DNA of 45,589 nucleotides from RGIG2206 sp045579085 (GCA_045579085.1 JAZNLO010000021.1:1-45589); one strand, 5' to 3'. Counted from the stretch's first letter, positions 8,938-17,464 are shown. Notes: generated by a model from the letters alone, not told the origin. Made by a program: numbers and translations.

Positions 8938-10614
8938 ATGGCGTATTTAAGCGATATTGAAATTGCACAGCAGTGCAAAATGAAACCCATCACAGAAATA
9001 GCAAAGGCAGCTCATCTTGATGATAAATACATCGAGCAGTACGGTAAGTATAAGGCAAAAGTTGATTTGTCGTTGCTTAACGAATCTGACCGTAAAGACG
9101 GTAAGTTAATTCTTGTAACTGCCATCACTCCTACACCTGCCGGTGAGGGCAAAACCACAACCACTATTGGTTTGGCAGACGGACTCAAGAGAATCGGCAA
9201 AGACGTAACTGTTGCGCTTCGTGAGCCTTCTCTTGGACCTGTTTTTGGTGTTAAGGGTGGAGCTGCAGGCGGCGGATACGCACAGGTTGTTCCTATGGAG
9301 GATATCAACCTTCACTTCACAGGCGACTTCCACGCTATCGGTGCTGCAAACAATTTGCTTGCTGCTATGCTTGACAACCACATTCATCAGGGTAACGCTC
9401 TTGGCATTGACGTAAGAAGAATCACATGGAAGCGTTGCGTTGATATGAATGACAGACAGCTCCGTTTCCTTGTTGACGGTATGGGCGGCAAGGCTAACGG
9501 TGTTCCTCGTGAAGACGGTTTCGATATAACTGTTGCCAGTGAAATAATGGCTGTTTTCTGTCTTGCAAATTCTATTAATGACCTTAAAGACAGACTTTCA
9601 CGCATCATAGTTGGTTATACTTATGACGATAAGCCTGTTACTGCAGGTGACTTAAACGCAGTCGGCGCTATGACAGCATTGCTTAAGGATGCATTCAAGC
9701 CTAATCTTGTTCAGACTCTCGAGGGTACTCCTGCTTTTGTTCACGGCGGTCCTTTCGCAAATATTGCGCACGGATGCAACTCTGTAATGGCTACAAAGCT
9801 TGCGCTTAAAATGGGCGATTATACTGTTACTGAGGCTGGGTTTGGCGCAGACCTTGGCGCTGAGAAGTTCCTTGATATCAAGTGCCGTATGGCTGGTCTT
9901 ACACCTGATGCTGTTGTAGTTGTTGCAACTGTTCGCGCACTTAAGATGCATGGTGGTCTTGATAAGAAACAGCTTGGAACAGAGGACATTGTGGCTCTTG
10001 AAAAGGGCATACCTAACTTGCTTCGCCACGTATCTAATATTAAAAATGTTTACAAGCTGCCTTGTGTTGTAGCTGTAAATCGTTTCCCGACTGACACTGA
10101 TGCTGAGATTGATTTCATCATTGCTAAGTGCAAAGAACTCGGCGTTAACACAGTTCTTTCGACAGTTTGGGCTGATGGCGGCAAAGGCGGTGAGGAGCTT
10201 GCTCGCGAAGTTGTTCGTCTTTGCGACGAAGAGCAGGGCGATTTCACATTCTCATATGAGCTTGACAGCACAATTGAGGAGAAAATCGAGTCGGTTGTTA
10301 AGAAGGTTTACGGCGGAAATGGCATCACAGTTATGCCTAACGCTAAGAAGCAGATTGAACAGCTTACAGCGCTTGGTTTTGACAAGGTTCCTGTTTGCAT
10401 TGCAAAAACACAGTACAGTTTCTCTGATGACCCGACAAAGCTTGGCGCACCTGAGAACTTCAATGTCACTGTAAAGAATGTAAAGATTTCTGCAGGCGCA
10501 GGATTTATAGTTGTTTTAACTGGCGATATTCTCACAATGCCGGGACTGCCTAAGGTTCCCGCTGCTGAGAAGATTGACGTTGATGAAAACGGAGTAATTT
10601 CAGGCTTGTTCTAA
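8938..10614 (+). CDS. fhs: Formate-tetrahydrofolate ligase
   Basis: Fhs makes 10-formyl-THF from formate, THF and ATP in the cytoplasm. The 558-residue length matches the family. The P-loop is PTPAGEGKTTT at about residues 65-75, followed by REPSLGPVFGVKGGAAGGGYAQ-like glycine-rich sequence and the conserved FTGDFHA segment. A strong AAGGAGG site at 8922-8928 precedes ATG 8938. It is the last gene of the purine operon, followed by a perfect-stem terminator. Its product is the direct cofactor for PurN and AICARFT, so this operon couples formate to purine rings. The FNT fragment at the operon's other end supports a formate link. Confidence 0.98.
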   Translation: MAYLSDIEIAQQCKMKPITEIAKAAHLDDKYIEQYGKYKAKVDLSLLNESDRKDGKLILVTAITPTPAGEGKTTTTIGLADGLKRIGKDVTVALREPSLGPVFGVKGGAAGGGYAQVVPMEDINLHFTGDFHAIGAANNLLAAMLDNHIHQGNALGIDVRRITWKRCVDMNDRQLRFLVDGMGGKANGVPREDGFDITVASEIMAVFCLANSINDLKDRLSRIIVGYTYDDKPVTAGDLNAVGAMTALLKDAFKPNLVQTLEGTPAFVHGGPFANIAHGCNSVMATKLALKMGDYTVTEAGFGADLGAEKFLDIKCRMAGLTPDAVVVVATVRALKMHGGLDKKQLGTEDIVALEKGIPNLLRHVSNIKNVYKLPCVVAVNRFPTDTDAEIDFIIAKCKELGVNTVLSTVWADGGKGGEELAREVVRLCDEEQGDFTFSYELDSTIEEKIESVVKKVYGGNGITVMPNAKKQIEQLTALGFDKVPVCIAKTQYSFSDDPTKLGAPENFNVTVKNVKISAGAGFIVVLTGDILTMPGLPKVPAAEKIDVDENGVISGLF

Positions 10615-10635
10615 AGTAGTATACAGATATTAAAT

Positions 10636-10670
10636 CGCCCCGAAACATCGCTGTTTCGGGGCGTTTTATT
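10636..10670 (+). terminator. Rho-independent terminator of the purine operon
   Basis: A perfect 12-bp stem (CGCCCCGAAACA at 10636-10647 paired with TGTTTCGGGGCG at 10652-10663) with a TCGC tetraloop is followed by TTTTATT. It lies 22 nt after fhs and 25 nt before the end of the convergent permease gene. On the minus strand it is followed only by ATTTAA, so it should act mainly on plus-strand transcripts. Confidence 0.92.
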
Positions 10671-10694
10671 GATAATATAACTAATTAATTATTC

Positions 10695-12071
10695 TTACTC
10701 AGTAACCTTGTTATCGTTTTTAGAAAGGATAATATTAAGGATTATACCAAGAATAAGAGCAGTTGCAATAGAAGTAATAGTTATGCTTCCAAAGTTCAAG
10801 GTAAGTCCGCCGATACCTGAAATGAGGATAGCAGAAACAACAAACAGATTTCTCTCTTTGTTGAGGTCAACCTCTTTAATCATCTTCAATCCGCTAACAG
10901 CAATAAAGCCATACAAAGCCATACATACGCCGCCCATTACACAGGAGGGGATTGAGTTAAGGAATGCAATAACAGGTGTTACAAAGGAAATAACGATTGC
11001 AAGGATAGCTGTTACAAAAATTGTAATAACAGATGCGTTTCTTGTAATTGCAACGCAAGCAACAGATTCGCCATAGGTCGTATTCGGGCAACCGCCGAAG
11101 ATTGAGCCAACCATTGAGCCGACACCGTCACCGAGAAGTGTTCTGTGAAGACCGGGCTCAGTAAGGAGGTCTCTTTCAATGATGGAAGAGATGTTCTTGT
11201 GGTCTGCAACGTGTTCAGCAAATACAACAAATGCAACAGGAATATAAGCAGCAGCAATAGTTCCGATATATGAGAGTGAGATTTCATTAAAAGCGCCGAA
11301 CGCTTTAACAAATGTGAAATCAGGAACACTAAAGAATGTGCCGATGCTTACTCCATTAGCAGCAATTGATGTGATAGGAGTGAAGTCAACTATCTTAAGG
11401 GCTGCAATGTCAGCGATATAGCCGATAGCGGTGAATGTTGCTGCAAGAGCATATCCAACAAGAATACCGATAATAAAGGGGATAAGTCTTGCCATATTCT
11501 TACCATAGGTAGCGCAAAGTGATACAACAATAAGTGTTACAACACCGCAGAGCAGAGCAATCAATGTTGAGCCGCCCTCAACGTTAGACTTAGCAAGGTC
11601 TCCAACTGCGTTACCGGCAAGAGAAAGTCCGATAATAGCAACTGTTGGTCCTATTACTACAGCGGGCATAAGCTTGTTAATCCAGTTTACACCTACAAAT
11701 TTAACCAAGATTGCTATTACAACATAAACAAGGCCTGCGAGAATTGCACCGATTATAAGTCCAAGATAGCCAACACAAACACTTGCTGCACCAGCAAAAG
11801 CAGCTGCCATTGAACCTAAAAACGCAAACGACGAGCCTAAGAATACAGGACTCTTACCCTTTGTAAAGAGCAGATAAACAATAGAGCCTAATCCTGCACC
11901 AAACAAAGCTGCAGCGATGCTCATTGCATCGTCACCCTCAAGACCGGCGCCGCCGTTAATAATAATCGGCACAGCAATCGTTGCCGCCATAATTGCAAGC
12001 AACTGCTGTACTGCGAAGACCAAGACCTGTATAAACTTAGGCTTGTCTTCAACGTGGTAAATCATTTTCAT
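10695..12071 (-). CDS. NCS2-family uracil/xanthine-type permease
   Basis: This 458-residue polytopic inner-membrane protein belongs to the nucleobase-cation symporter 2 family. Motifs include QQLLAIMAATIAVP near residues 22-36, PVFLGSSFAFLGSMAAA near 75-91 and GGCPNTTYGESVA near 325-337, which corresponds to the substrate-binding segment of UraA. The overall look is closest to uracil permeases (UraA/PyrP), but xanthine or other base specificity cannot be excluded. The start at 12071 has GGAGGG seven bases upstream; a second in-frame ATG lies two codons later. It is convergent with the purine operon and downstream of the DivIVA-like gene on the same strand. No clear sigma-A promoter was found in the 85-nt gap. 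Confidence 0.88.
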   Translation of the reverse strand: MKMIYHVEDKPKFIQVLVFAVQQLLAIMAATIAVPIIINGGAGLEGDDAMSIAAALFGAGLGSIVYLLFTKGKSPVFLGSSFAFLGSMAAAFAGAASVCVGYLGLIIGAILAGLVYVVIAILVKFVGVNWINKLMPAVVIGPTVAIIGLSLAGNAVGDLAKSNVEGGSTLIALLCGVVTLIVVSLCATYGKNMARLIPFIIGILVGYALAATFTAIGYIADIAALKIVDFTPITSIAANGVSIGTFFSVPDFTFVKAFGAFNEISLSYIGTIAAAYIPVAFVVFAEHVADHKNISSIIERDLLTEPGLHRTLLGDGVGSMVGSIFGGCPNTTYGESVACVAITRNASVITIFVTAILAIVISFVTPVIAFLNSIPSCVMGGVCMALYGFIAVSGLKMIKEVDLNKERNLFVVSAILISGIGGLTLNFGSITITSIATALILGIILNIILSKNDNKVTE

Positions 12072-12099
12072 TTTGGACCCTCCGTTAATTTATTTATTA

Positions 12100-12120
12100 T
12101 TGGCACTTAGACTATGCCAA
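12100..12120. repeat. Short dyad upstream of the permease gene
   Basis: A perfect TTGGCA-N9-TGCCAA inverted repeat lies 29 nt upstream of the permease start, between it and the DivIVA-like gene. It could be an operator, an mRNA hairpin in the permease leader or a weak stop for the upstream gene. It is not followed by a T run on either strand. Confidence 0.4.
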
Positions 12121-12156
12121 AAAATACAAATTAAGAAACGCAAAATATAAAATAAA

Positions 12157-12741
12157 TTACTTTATAATGCCTCTTGCAACTAAATCATCATCAGAAATGC
12201 CTGTATTCAGTTTGTTTTTTGATGCAAGCTTCGATTTAGCAACTTTCAGCGTTGAGTCAATTTGTGACAGCTTTTTAGCAAATTCAGTCACAGACTGCTT
12301 CAAGCTTTTTTGAAGTTTGCCAAGTTCGTCTCGGGTGGTGTTTATTTGGTCTATTGTAAAGGATGCGCTCTTATCAGCAGAAGAGAGCATATCCTTTGCG
12401 TTTTTATCAGCCTGATTTACAATTTTTATTGCGTCAGCCTTTGCCTCAACATAAACTTCTCCAATTTGAGAATGAAGCAGTTGATTTCTTTCAACCTCTG
12501 CCATCAGGCTGTCCGCCATATTTTTAAGCTCAATAAGCGAAGCTTCACACTCAGCAACCTTCTCGTTTAGCTCATTATTGATTTTAACAGCATCTTCATA
12601 CTTGGTTTTGTAATCGCTAAGTTCAGCGTTTAACCTTGAGGTTTCTTCAAAATTTTCCTTTTGAATTGCTTCAACATATTCAAGAACAGAAGCCTTGTTA
12701 AAGCCAAACATAGACTTTTTAAACTTACCGTTAGTAGACAT
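12157..12741 (-). CDS. DivIVA-like coiled-coil protein
   Basis: The N-terminus (SMFGFNKASVLEYVEAIQKEN, about residues 10-30) matches the membrane-curvature-binding start of DivIVA/GpsB proteins. It is followed by heptad-rich coiled coil from about 30 to 75 and further helical, lysine-rich sequence to residue 194. DivIVA proteins sit at cell poles and division sites and recruit partners in division, polar growth or sporulation. ATG 12741 is chosen because GGAGG lies five bases upstream; the longer GTG start at 12753 would begin inside that site. A good sigma-A promoter lies just upstream. It is divergent from spoIIIAA. The partner and exact role are unknown. Confidence 0.72.
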   Translation of the reverse strand: MSTNGKFKKSMFGFNKASVLEYVEAIQKENFEETSRLNAELSDYKTKYEDAVKINNELNEKVAECEASLIELKNMADSLMAEVERNQLLHSQIGEVYVEAKADAIKIVNQADKNAKDMLSSADKSASFTIDQINTTRDELGKLQKSLKQSVTEFAKKLSQIDSTLKVAKSKLASKNKLNTGISDDDLVARGIIK

Positions 12742-12769
12742 AGCAGCCTCCACGAATTTTTATGTAATA

Positions 12770-12798
12770 ATTATATCAACATTTGTCGATTATTGCAA
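12770..12798 (-). promoter_or_regulatory. Sigma-A-type promoter for the DivIVA-like gene
   Basis: On the minus strand TTGCAA (12798-12793) and TATAAT (12775-12770) are separated by exactly 17 nt, and the GGAGG and ATG follow within 40 nt. This is a near-consensus vegetative promoter. Confidence 0.75.
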
Positions 12799-12812
12799 TA
12801 ATAATTTACTGT

Positions 12813-12840
12813 TCTATAAATTAAATTTCACGCATACTCT
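12813..12840 (+). promoter_or_regulatory. Possible sigma-E promoter for spoIIIA
   Basis: CATACTCT at 12833-12840 differs by one base from the sigma-E -10 consensus CATACANT. It is preceded at about 13 nt by TCTATAA, only a poor match to the -35. It lies 22 nt before the spoIIIAA start with GGAGGG between. In Bacillus the spoIIIA operon is sigma-E dependent, so position supports it more than sequence does. Confidence 0.35.
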
Positions 12841-12861
12841 GTAAAAGAGAGGAGGGACAAG

Positions 12862-13743
12862 ATGTCAACTCTTGATAATGTAATGTATGCTCTGTCAGAC
12901 AGGCTTCGTGATGCGATAAATTTATTAGATGATAATACTAAAAACAGTATTCAGGAGATACGCTTAAGAGCTGGTAAAGAGCTATCTTTAACTATAAATA
13001 ATAGGAACATAGAAATTTCAAAAAAATCTAAAGAAAATCTTATTGTCACCAAAGACGATATAAATGAAACTCTTATAAATATGTGTGACCACGCAGTATA
13101 TTCGTATGAGCATCAGCTAAATCTTGGTTATGTAACGCTGAAAAACGGTCACAGGGCTGGGGTTTGCGGCAGCTTTTATGATGGTGACAGACGAGCTATC
13201 AAGGACGTATCCAGTATAAATATAAGGGTTGCACACGAGGTTACATCATCAAGCAATGTGATAACGGATATTTTAGGCGTGTTACCATACAATTCATTAA
13301 TTATCGGCACTCCAGGTAGCGGTAAGACTACTTTGCTGCGAGATTTAATCAGATTTTATTCATATCACGGCTATAGAATAGGAGTTGCAGACGAGCGAGG
13401 CGAGTTGACTGCAATGCATAACGGTCTATCTGCGTTTGACTTAGGCAATAACTGCGATTGTATAGCATATACTGAAAAGAGCGTAGCGGTAAATATTCTG
13501 ATAAAGTATTTCTCTCCGCAGATAATAGCGTTTGACGAAATTTCAGATAACGCAGAGGAGTTGGACAAGTGCTTGGAATGTGGAGTCAAGTTTATTTCAA
13601 CAATTCATTCTGGTAGTATGACTGATTGCCTCTCAAGGCTTAAAAAGTTAGGAGTAAACAAGGATATGTTTGAGTGCTTCGTTTTATTAAATAAAAACTC
13701 GGTCGGACAGGTTGATTACATATATTACAGAGAAAAAATATGA
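12862..13743 (+). CDS. spoIIIAA: Stage III sporulation protein AA (ATPase)
   Basis: SpoIIIAA is the cytoplasmic ATPase of the mother-cell SpoIIIA complex, related to secretion ATPases, and is needed for the channel that feeds the forespore. The protein is 293 residues. Walker A is GTPGSGKTT at about 149-157, followed by VADERGELTA near 175-184 and Walker B IIAFDE at 221-226; IHSG further on fits the sensor region. ATG 12862 follows a strong GAGGAGGG site. Its end overlaps the spoIIIAB start by 4 nt (ATGA). All eight spoIIIA genes follow in order, which makes the call secure. Confidence 0.97.
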   Translation: MSTLDNVMYALSDRLRDAINLLDDNTKNSIQEIRLRAGKELSLTINNRNIEISKKSKENLIVTKDDINETLINMCDHAVYSYEHQLNLGYVTLKNGHRAGVCGSFYDGDRRAIKDVSSINIRVAHEVTSSSNVITDILGVLPYNSLIIGTPGSGKTTLLRDLIRFYSYHGYRIGVADERGELTAMHNGLSAFDLGNNCDCIAYTEKSVAVNILIKYFSPQIIAFDEISDNAEELDKCLECGVKFISTIHSGSMTDCLSRLKKLGVNKDMFECFVLLNKNSVGQVDYIYYREKI

Positions 13744-14189
13744 AGATAATCGGCTTGATTTTTATTTCTATAATTCCGATATTGATTGCCTTAAATTACC
13801 GTAACAGGTTAAAAGAAAAACGCGACACTTTAGTTGAACTTGTATCCTTACTTAAGTCAGTAAAGCAAGCTGTAAGGCATACAAGAAGCCCTATTAACGA
13901 AATACTTGATAAGATAAATAATCCGTTAATTGTAGGAGATAACACTAACGCAAAAGAAAACTTATATACAAATTTGCTTTCACATAAATCAGAGCTTGAG
14001 ATTGTTAAAAACTGCTTCAACAAAATTGAGGGATTAGACATATTAAGTGCTGATGAAGAGCTTGATTTATGTATAGAACAGCTTACGGAGTCTGAAAGCG
14101 AGGCAATTAAAGCATATAAAGAAAAGTCAGATTTCTATGTTAAGCTGGGCGCTCTTGGCTCGGCATTTGTTTTAATAATCTTAATTTAG
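13740..14189 (+). CDS. spoIIIAB: Stage III sporulation protein AB
   Basis: This is a 149-residue protein with a hydrophobic N-terminal segment (about residues 2-19), a central charged helical domain and a hydrophobic C-terminal segment ending in FVLIILI. SpoIIIAB is a membrane-associated part of the SpoIIIA complex that resembles type II secretion GspF-like proteins. It is a little shorter than the Bacillus protein (about 170). The start overlaps spoIIIAA by 4 nt, and the order AA-AB-AC fixes the identity more than sequence alone would. Confidence 0.9.
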   Translation: MKIIGLIFISIIPILIALNYRNRLKEKRDTLVELVSLLKSVKQAVRHTRSPINEILDKINNPLIVGDNTNAKENLYTNLLSHKSELEIVKNCFNKIEGLDILSADEELDLCIEQLTESESEAIKAYKEKSDFYVKLGALGSAFVLIILI

Positions 14190-14199
14190 GGTGATATGT

Positions 14200-14394
14200 A
14201 TGGAAGTGGACTTGATATTTAAAATTGCCGCAATAGGTATTATTGTAGCCGTGTTTAACCAGCTTTTGATACGCTCAGGTCGTGAGGACCAGGCTATGAT
14301 GACAACGATAGCCGGATTGATTGTGGTGCTGATGATGATTGTTTATGAAATAAGTGATTTATTTTCAACGGTAAAATCCCTGTTTGACCTATGA
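14200..14394 (+). CDS. spoIIIAC: Stage III sporulation protein AC
   Basis: A small 64-residue membrane protein with two hydrophobic helices (about 5-22 and 34-53). The start MEVDLIFKIAAIGIIVA is close to the Bacillus protein's beginning. I chose ATG 14200, with GGGTGAT four bases upstream, over the in-frame GTG 14191. The end overlaps spoIIIAD by 4 nt. In Bacillus the AC and AD proteins are integral parts of the mother-cell channel base. Confidence 0.93.
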   Translation: MEVDLIFKIAAIGIIVAVFNQLLIRSGREDQAMMTTIAGLIVVLMMIVYEISDLFSTVKSLFDL

Positions 14395-14774
14395 ACATAA
14401 TTACAATTTCAGCAGTCTGCATTATAGCGGCAGTTGCGGTTAACTTATTCAAGCAGTTCAATAATGAATACTCTATATTCATAAGTATAATCTGCACCTG
14501 TATTGTTGCGGCTGTGGCGCTAAAAGCGATACTTCCCGTAATCAATGAAATTGAGTCAAGCGTAAATACTGAGGTTGGCAGATATATTTCACCGCTGTTA
14601 AAAGGGCTTGGAATTTCATACATAGGCTCTATGGCAGCATCGATTTGTGTAGATAGTGGAGCTAAGGCTGTTGCTGAGAAGATTGATATGGCTGCAAAGG
14701 TTTCTATAACTCTGCTTTACGCACCGATTATGCTTGAGCTGCTTAATGCGGCAGTTGATATGATAAACAAATGA
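14391..14774 (+). CDS. spoIIIAD: Stage III sporulation protein AD
   Basis: This 127-residue membrane protein has hydrophobic stretches at about 3-17, 28-48 and 103-124 and the family's GISYIGSMAASICVDSGAKAVAEKI-like central segment (split here: GISYIGSMAAS, then CVDSGAKAVAEK). It is a partner of SpoIIIAC in the SpoIIIA complex. Both ends overlap neighbouring genes by 4 nt (spoIIIAC and spoIIIAE), which indicates tight translational coupling. Confidence 0.95.
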   Translation: MNIITISAVCIIAAVAVNLFKQFNNEYSIFISIICTCIVAAVALKAILPVINEIESSVNTEVGRYISPLLKGLGISYIGSMAASICVDSGAKAVAEKIDMAAKVSITLLYAPIMLELLNAAVDMINK

Positions 14775-15886
14775 AAAGACTATTCATAATTATTTTACTT
14801 ATAATATCAGCCTTGATTTTTCCTGTAACTGCATCAGCAACACAGCAAGCGGAGATATTTGATGAATTCGGCGTTAATGACTTAAGGGATAACCTGAGCG
14901 AAGAAGTTATAACTGTATATGAAGAGCTTGAAATTGAGCCATATTCATCCATTGATACAACTAAAATTAACGTGTATGAGTTACTAAAAGCTATGCTTCA
15001 AAGAACATTCTCTGATTATACAGAGCCATTTTATGTTTTGGGCTTAGTTACAGTTATAACGCTTGTTTGCATTATTTTTTCAACTGTGATACCTGTCAAT
15101 AACAAATGGCATAATGAGTCGTTTGATATTATCGTTTCTGTTATTACTTCTGTGATAATAATTTTGCCGCTGAGCGATATTGTTATTGAAGCTAAAAACT
15201 CGCTTGACTCTATGAGTGTACTTATCAACGCATTTTTACCTGTTTTTACAGCTCTAACTGCTGCGTCAGGGTATTCAGCAGTTGCAGGTACATACTCGGT
15301 AATTATGATGGGGTTTTCAAGTGTTTTTAGTGTTGTTAATGCTAAGCTTTTGATGCCGATGTCAAACATCTTAATTGCTGTATCGGTGTGCACAGCGTAT
15401 ACTAAACCTCTTTCACAGCTTACAAACAGCGTTAAAAAGGCAATTGTGTGGTTTATAACAATCAGCTCGACTGTTTTTGCAGGTATACTGAGTCTGCAAA
15501 CAAAGCTAAGCAGCGTAGCTGACAGCTTAACGATGCGTACAGCAAAAACAATGCTGAGCACAATGATTCCGATTGTAGGACAAACACTCGGTGACTCTGT
15601 CAGTCTGCTTGTTGGCAACTTAAATTTAGCAAAGACTACTGTTGGTATGTTCACAATTTTTTCGGTAATTATTATGGTTCTGCCTGTTACTATAAAACTT
15701 TTATTGTGGAAGCTTGTAATTATTCTCTCAAAATCAATGCTTGGTATATCTCAAAACAAGTCTGCCCCTGAGGTGTTAGAAGCAGTGGGCAGTGTGATAA
15801 CTGTTATAACAAGTGTAATTATGTTTTCAACAATGATGGTGGTATTAGCTGTGTTTACAGTTTTATCAGTTGGTGGTTTATCGTGA
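14771..15886 (+). CDS. spoIIIAE: Stage III sporulation protein AE
   Basis: The 371-residue protein begins with a clear signal peptide (MKRLFIIILLIISALIFP, probable cleavage after ASA near residue 22), an extracytoplasmic segment, and then a polytopic membrane region from about 90 to 370. SpoIIIAE is the large membrane component of the mother-cell channel and is exported across the inner forespore-facing membrane system. Length matches the family (about 390-400) after a slightly short N-terminal region. It overlaps spoIIIAD by 4 nt and spoIIIAF by 4 nt (GTGA). Confidence 0.95.
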   Translation: MKRLFIIILLIISALIFPVTASATQQAEIFDEFGVNDLRDNLSEEVITVYEELEIEPYSSIDTTKINVYELLKAMLQRTFSDYTEPFYVLGLVTVITLVCIIFSTVIPVNNKWHNESFDIIVSVITSVIIILPLSDIVIEAKNSLDSMSVLINAFLPVFTALTAASGYSAVAGTYSVIMMGFSSVFSVVNAKLLMPMSNILIAVSVCTAYTKPLSQLTNSVKKAIVWFITISSTVFAGILSLQTKLSSVADSLTMRTAKTMLSTMIPIVGQTLGDSVSLLVGNLNLAKTTVGMFTIFSVIIMVLPVTIKLLLWKLVIILSKSMLGISQNKSAPEVLEAVGSVITVITSVIMFSTMMVVLAVFTVLSVGGLS

Positions 15887-16359
15887 TTAAATCAATTGCA
15901 GAATATGCTGAGATAATATGCATTGTTTGTGTTATCGGATATATTATCAGGCTTTTACTACCCGATAACAGCATCTCAAATACTGTTAAGACGTTTATAG
16001 GTCTAACCTTAGCGTCAATTGTTATATCAATGGTTGTTGCTTTATCACACGCTGATTTTGCGTTTGACTTAGAAAACAACGAATATACAGCCAGTTATGA
16101 TGATTACATTACAAATAAGATTATTGAGGAGTCAACAGTATCGGTTAAAGAAAAGGTGTCAAAAGTTTTGGGTCAATTTGGAATAAAAGGTGGACAAATA
16201 AGCATAGATTTCAATAAGGAAGACGTTTTATCAACCGATATGATACATATCTCAGTTGGAATACCTAAATCAAACGCTAATTTTAAAAAGCAGGTTAAGG
16301 ATTTGCTAAACGAAAAATTCGATGTTTTCTGTGATGTTTATATTATCCCGGAGGAATAG
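15883..16359 (+). CDS. spoIIIAF: Stage III sporulation protein AF
   Basis: This 158-residue protein has two N-terminal membrane helices (about 7-25 and 35-55) and then a soluble domain; the C-terminal part (ISIDFNKEDVLSTDMIHISVGI) is the alpha/beta region typical of SpoIIIAF. It uses a GTG start that overlaps the spoIIIAE stop. In Bacillus the soluble domain lies between the two forespore membranes or associates with the channel base. Confidence 0.93.
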   Translation: MIKSIAEYAEIICIVCVIGYIIRLLLPDNSISNTVKTFIGLTLASIVISMVVALSHADFAFDLENNEYTASYDDYITNKIIEESTVSVKEKVSKVLGQFGIKGGQISIDFNKEDVLSTDMIHISVGIPKSNANFKKQVKDLLNEKFDVFCDVYIIPEE

Positions 16360-16360
16360 A

Positions 16361-16897
16361 ATGAATAAGATTAAAGAATTTATAAGCAAGAAAAACAACA
16401 ATCTCATTTTTATTTTAGCTATAGTTGGTATTGCTCTGGTTTTCATCTCAAGTATAGACTTTGATTTTAGCAACAAGAGAAAGTCGAGAGATGTTGACTA
16501 TGAATCAGAGCTTGAAAAAAAGGTTGAATCGGTAGTATGCAAAATAACGGGTGAGAGAAAAGTTGAAGTGTTTATTACGCTTGAGAGCAGTGAAGAAATT
16601 GTATATGCAGATAAAATAAAAAGCTCAAATAACGTAACAGAGGATTCTCAGGGCGATGATAAAACAAAGCTGAACGAGAAACAGGATAAAGAGCAAAACT
16701 ATATTATTATTGAGGATTCTCAAGGCGGTCAGCAAGCTCTTGTAGTTACAACACTGTCGCCAACGGTAAGGGGAGTGGTTGTTGTATCAAATTACGCTGA
16801 TAACGAAGCGGTATGCGAGAGTATTGTTAACGCTGTTACAACAGCATTAAATATATCAAATAAAAAAGTTTGTGTTGTGGGAGGAAATAACATATGA
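16361..16897 (+). CDS. spoIIIAG: Stage III sporulation protein AG
   Basis: SpoIIIAG forms a large ring in the intermembrane space of the engulfed forespore. The 178-residue protein has one N-terminal membrane helix (about 15-31) followed by a ring-building-motif domain containing LEKKVESVVCKITGERKVEVFITL-type sequence and the late block VRGVVVVS. The middle is rich in Asp, Glu, Lys and Gln (about 80-115), as in the variable insertion of the family. ATG 16361 has GGAGG seven bases upstream, inside the end of spoIIIAF. The stop overlaps spoIIIAH. Confidence 0.95.
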   Translation: MNKIKEFISKKNNNLIFILAIVGIALVFISSIDFDFSNKRKSRDVDYESELEKKVESVVCKITGERKVEVFITLESSEEIVYADKIKSSNNVTEDSQGDDKTKLNEKQDKEQNYIIIEDSQGGQQALVVTTLSPTVRGVVVVSNYADNEAVCESIVNAVTTALNISNKKVCVVGGNNI

Positions 16898-17433
16898 AAA
16901 CACCTGGTAAAATTAAAATAGCAAAGCAACCGATTATATTATCCGTGCTTGTGCTTATATTGGCTGGCGCAATATTTGTCAACTGGAAATACGCGGGCAC
17001 TAACGGCGGTTTATCCACAGGCTCAACTTCATCTATTAAAACAGGTCAGGCTGAGTTTGTAGCAACTGGAGAAGTTGAGCTTGACACCGACTATTTCAAG
17101 AACGCGCGTACTGATAGAGAGCAAACCTATGATGAATTGATTGACGAGCTTGAAGATATTGAAGAAAATGCAAAAGCATCAGAAGAAGATAAGTCAAATG
17201 CTTATGCTTTGCACGTAAAGCTTGTTGAGAGAATGGAACGAGAGAATAATATTGAAACGCTTATTAAGGCAAAAGGATTTAAGGAATGTGTTGCTGTAAT
17301 AAACGATTCAAGCGTAAACATAGTTGTGTACGCTAAAGAGCTTGCAGAATCTGAAATTATGCAGATACAGGATATTGTTACAAGCGAATGTGATATAAGT
17401 CTTGACAATATTAAGATAATAAATATAAAATAG
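16894..17433 (+). CDS. spoIIIAH: Stage III sporulation protein AH
   Basis: SpoIIIAH is the mother-cell protein that pairs with forespore SpoIIQ across the intermembrane space. The 179-residue protein has an N-terminal helix at about 14-32 (IILSVLVLILAGAIFVNW), a low-complexity Gly/Ser/Thr linker, a helical region from about 65 to 120 and a C-terminal YscJ/FliF-like domain ending in DISLDNIKIINIK. It overlaps spoIIIAG by 4 nt. It is the last gene of the operon; no clear terminator separates it from the next gene, which has its own promoter. No spoIIQ is in the window. Confidence 0.96.
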   Translation: MKTPGKIKIAKQPIILSVLVLILAGAIFVNWKYAGTNGGLSTGSTSSIKTGQAEFVATGEVELDTDYFKNARTDREQTYDELIDELEDIEENAKASEEDKSNAYALHVKLVERMERENNIETLIKAKGFKECVAVINDSSVNIVVYAKELAESEIMQIQDIVTSECDISLDNIKIINIK

Positions 17434-17435
17434 AG

Positions 17436-17464
17436 TTGTTATCTTTAAAACAATGTGATATAAT
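17436..17464 (+). promoter_or_regulatory. Sigma-A-type promoter for the Asp23-like gene
   Basis: TTGTTA at 17436-17441 and a consensus TATAAT at 17459-17464 are 17 nt apart, directly after the spoIIIAH stop. This gives the following housekeeping gene vegetative expression, independent of the sporulation operon. Confidence 0.8.

Noticed and set aside
15031..15654. A 207-codon open frame on the minus strand within spoIIIAE
   Set aside because: Antisense shadow of a membrane protein; no start signal.
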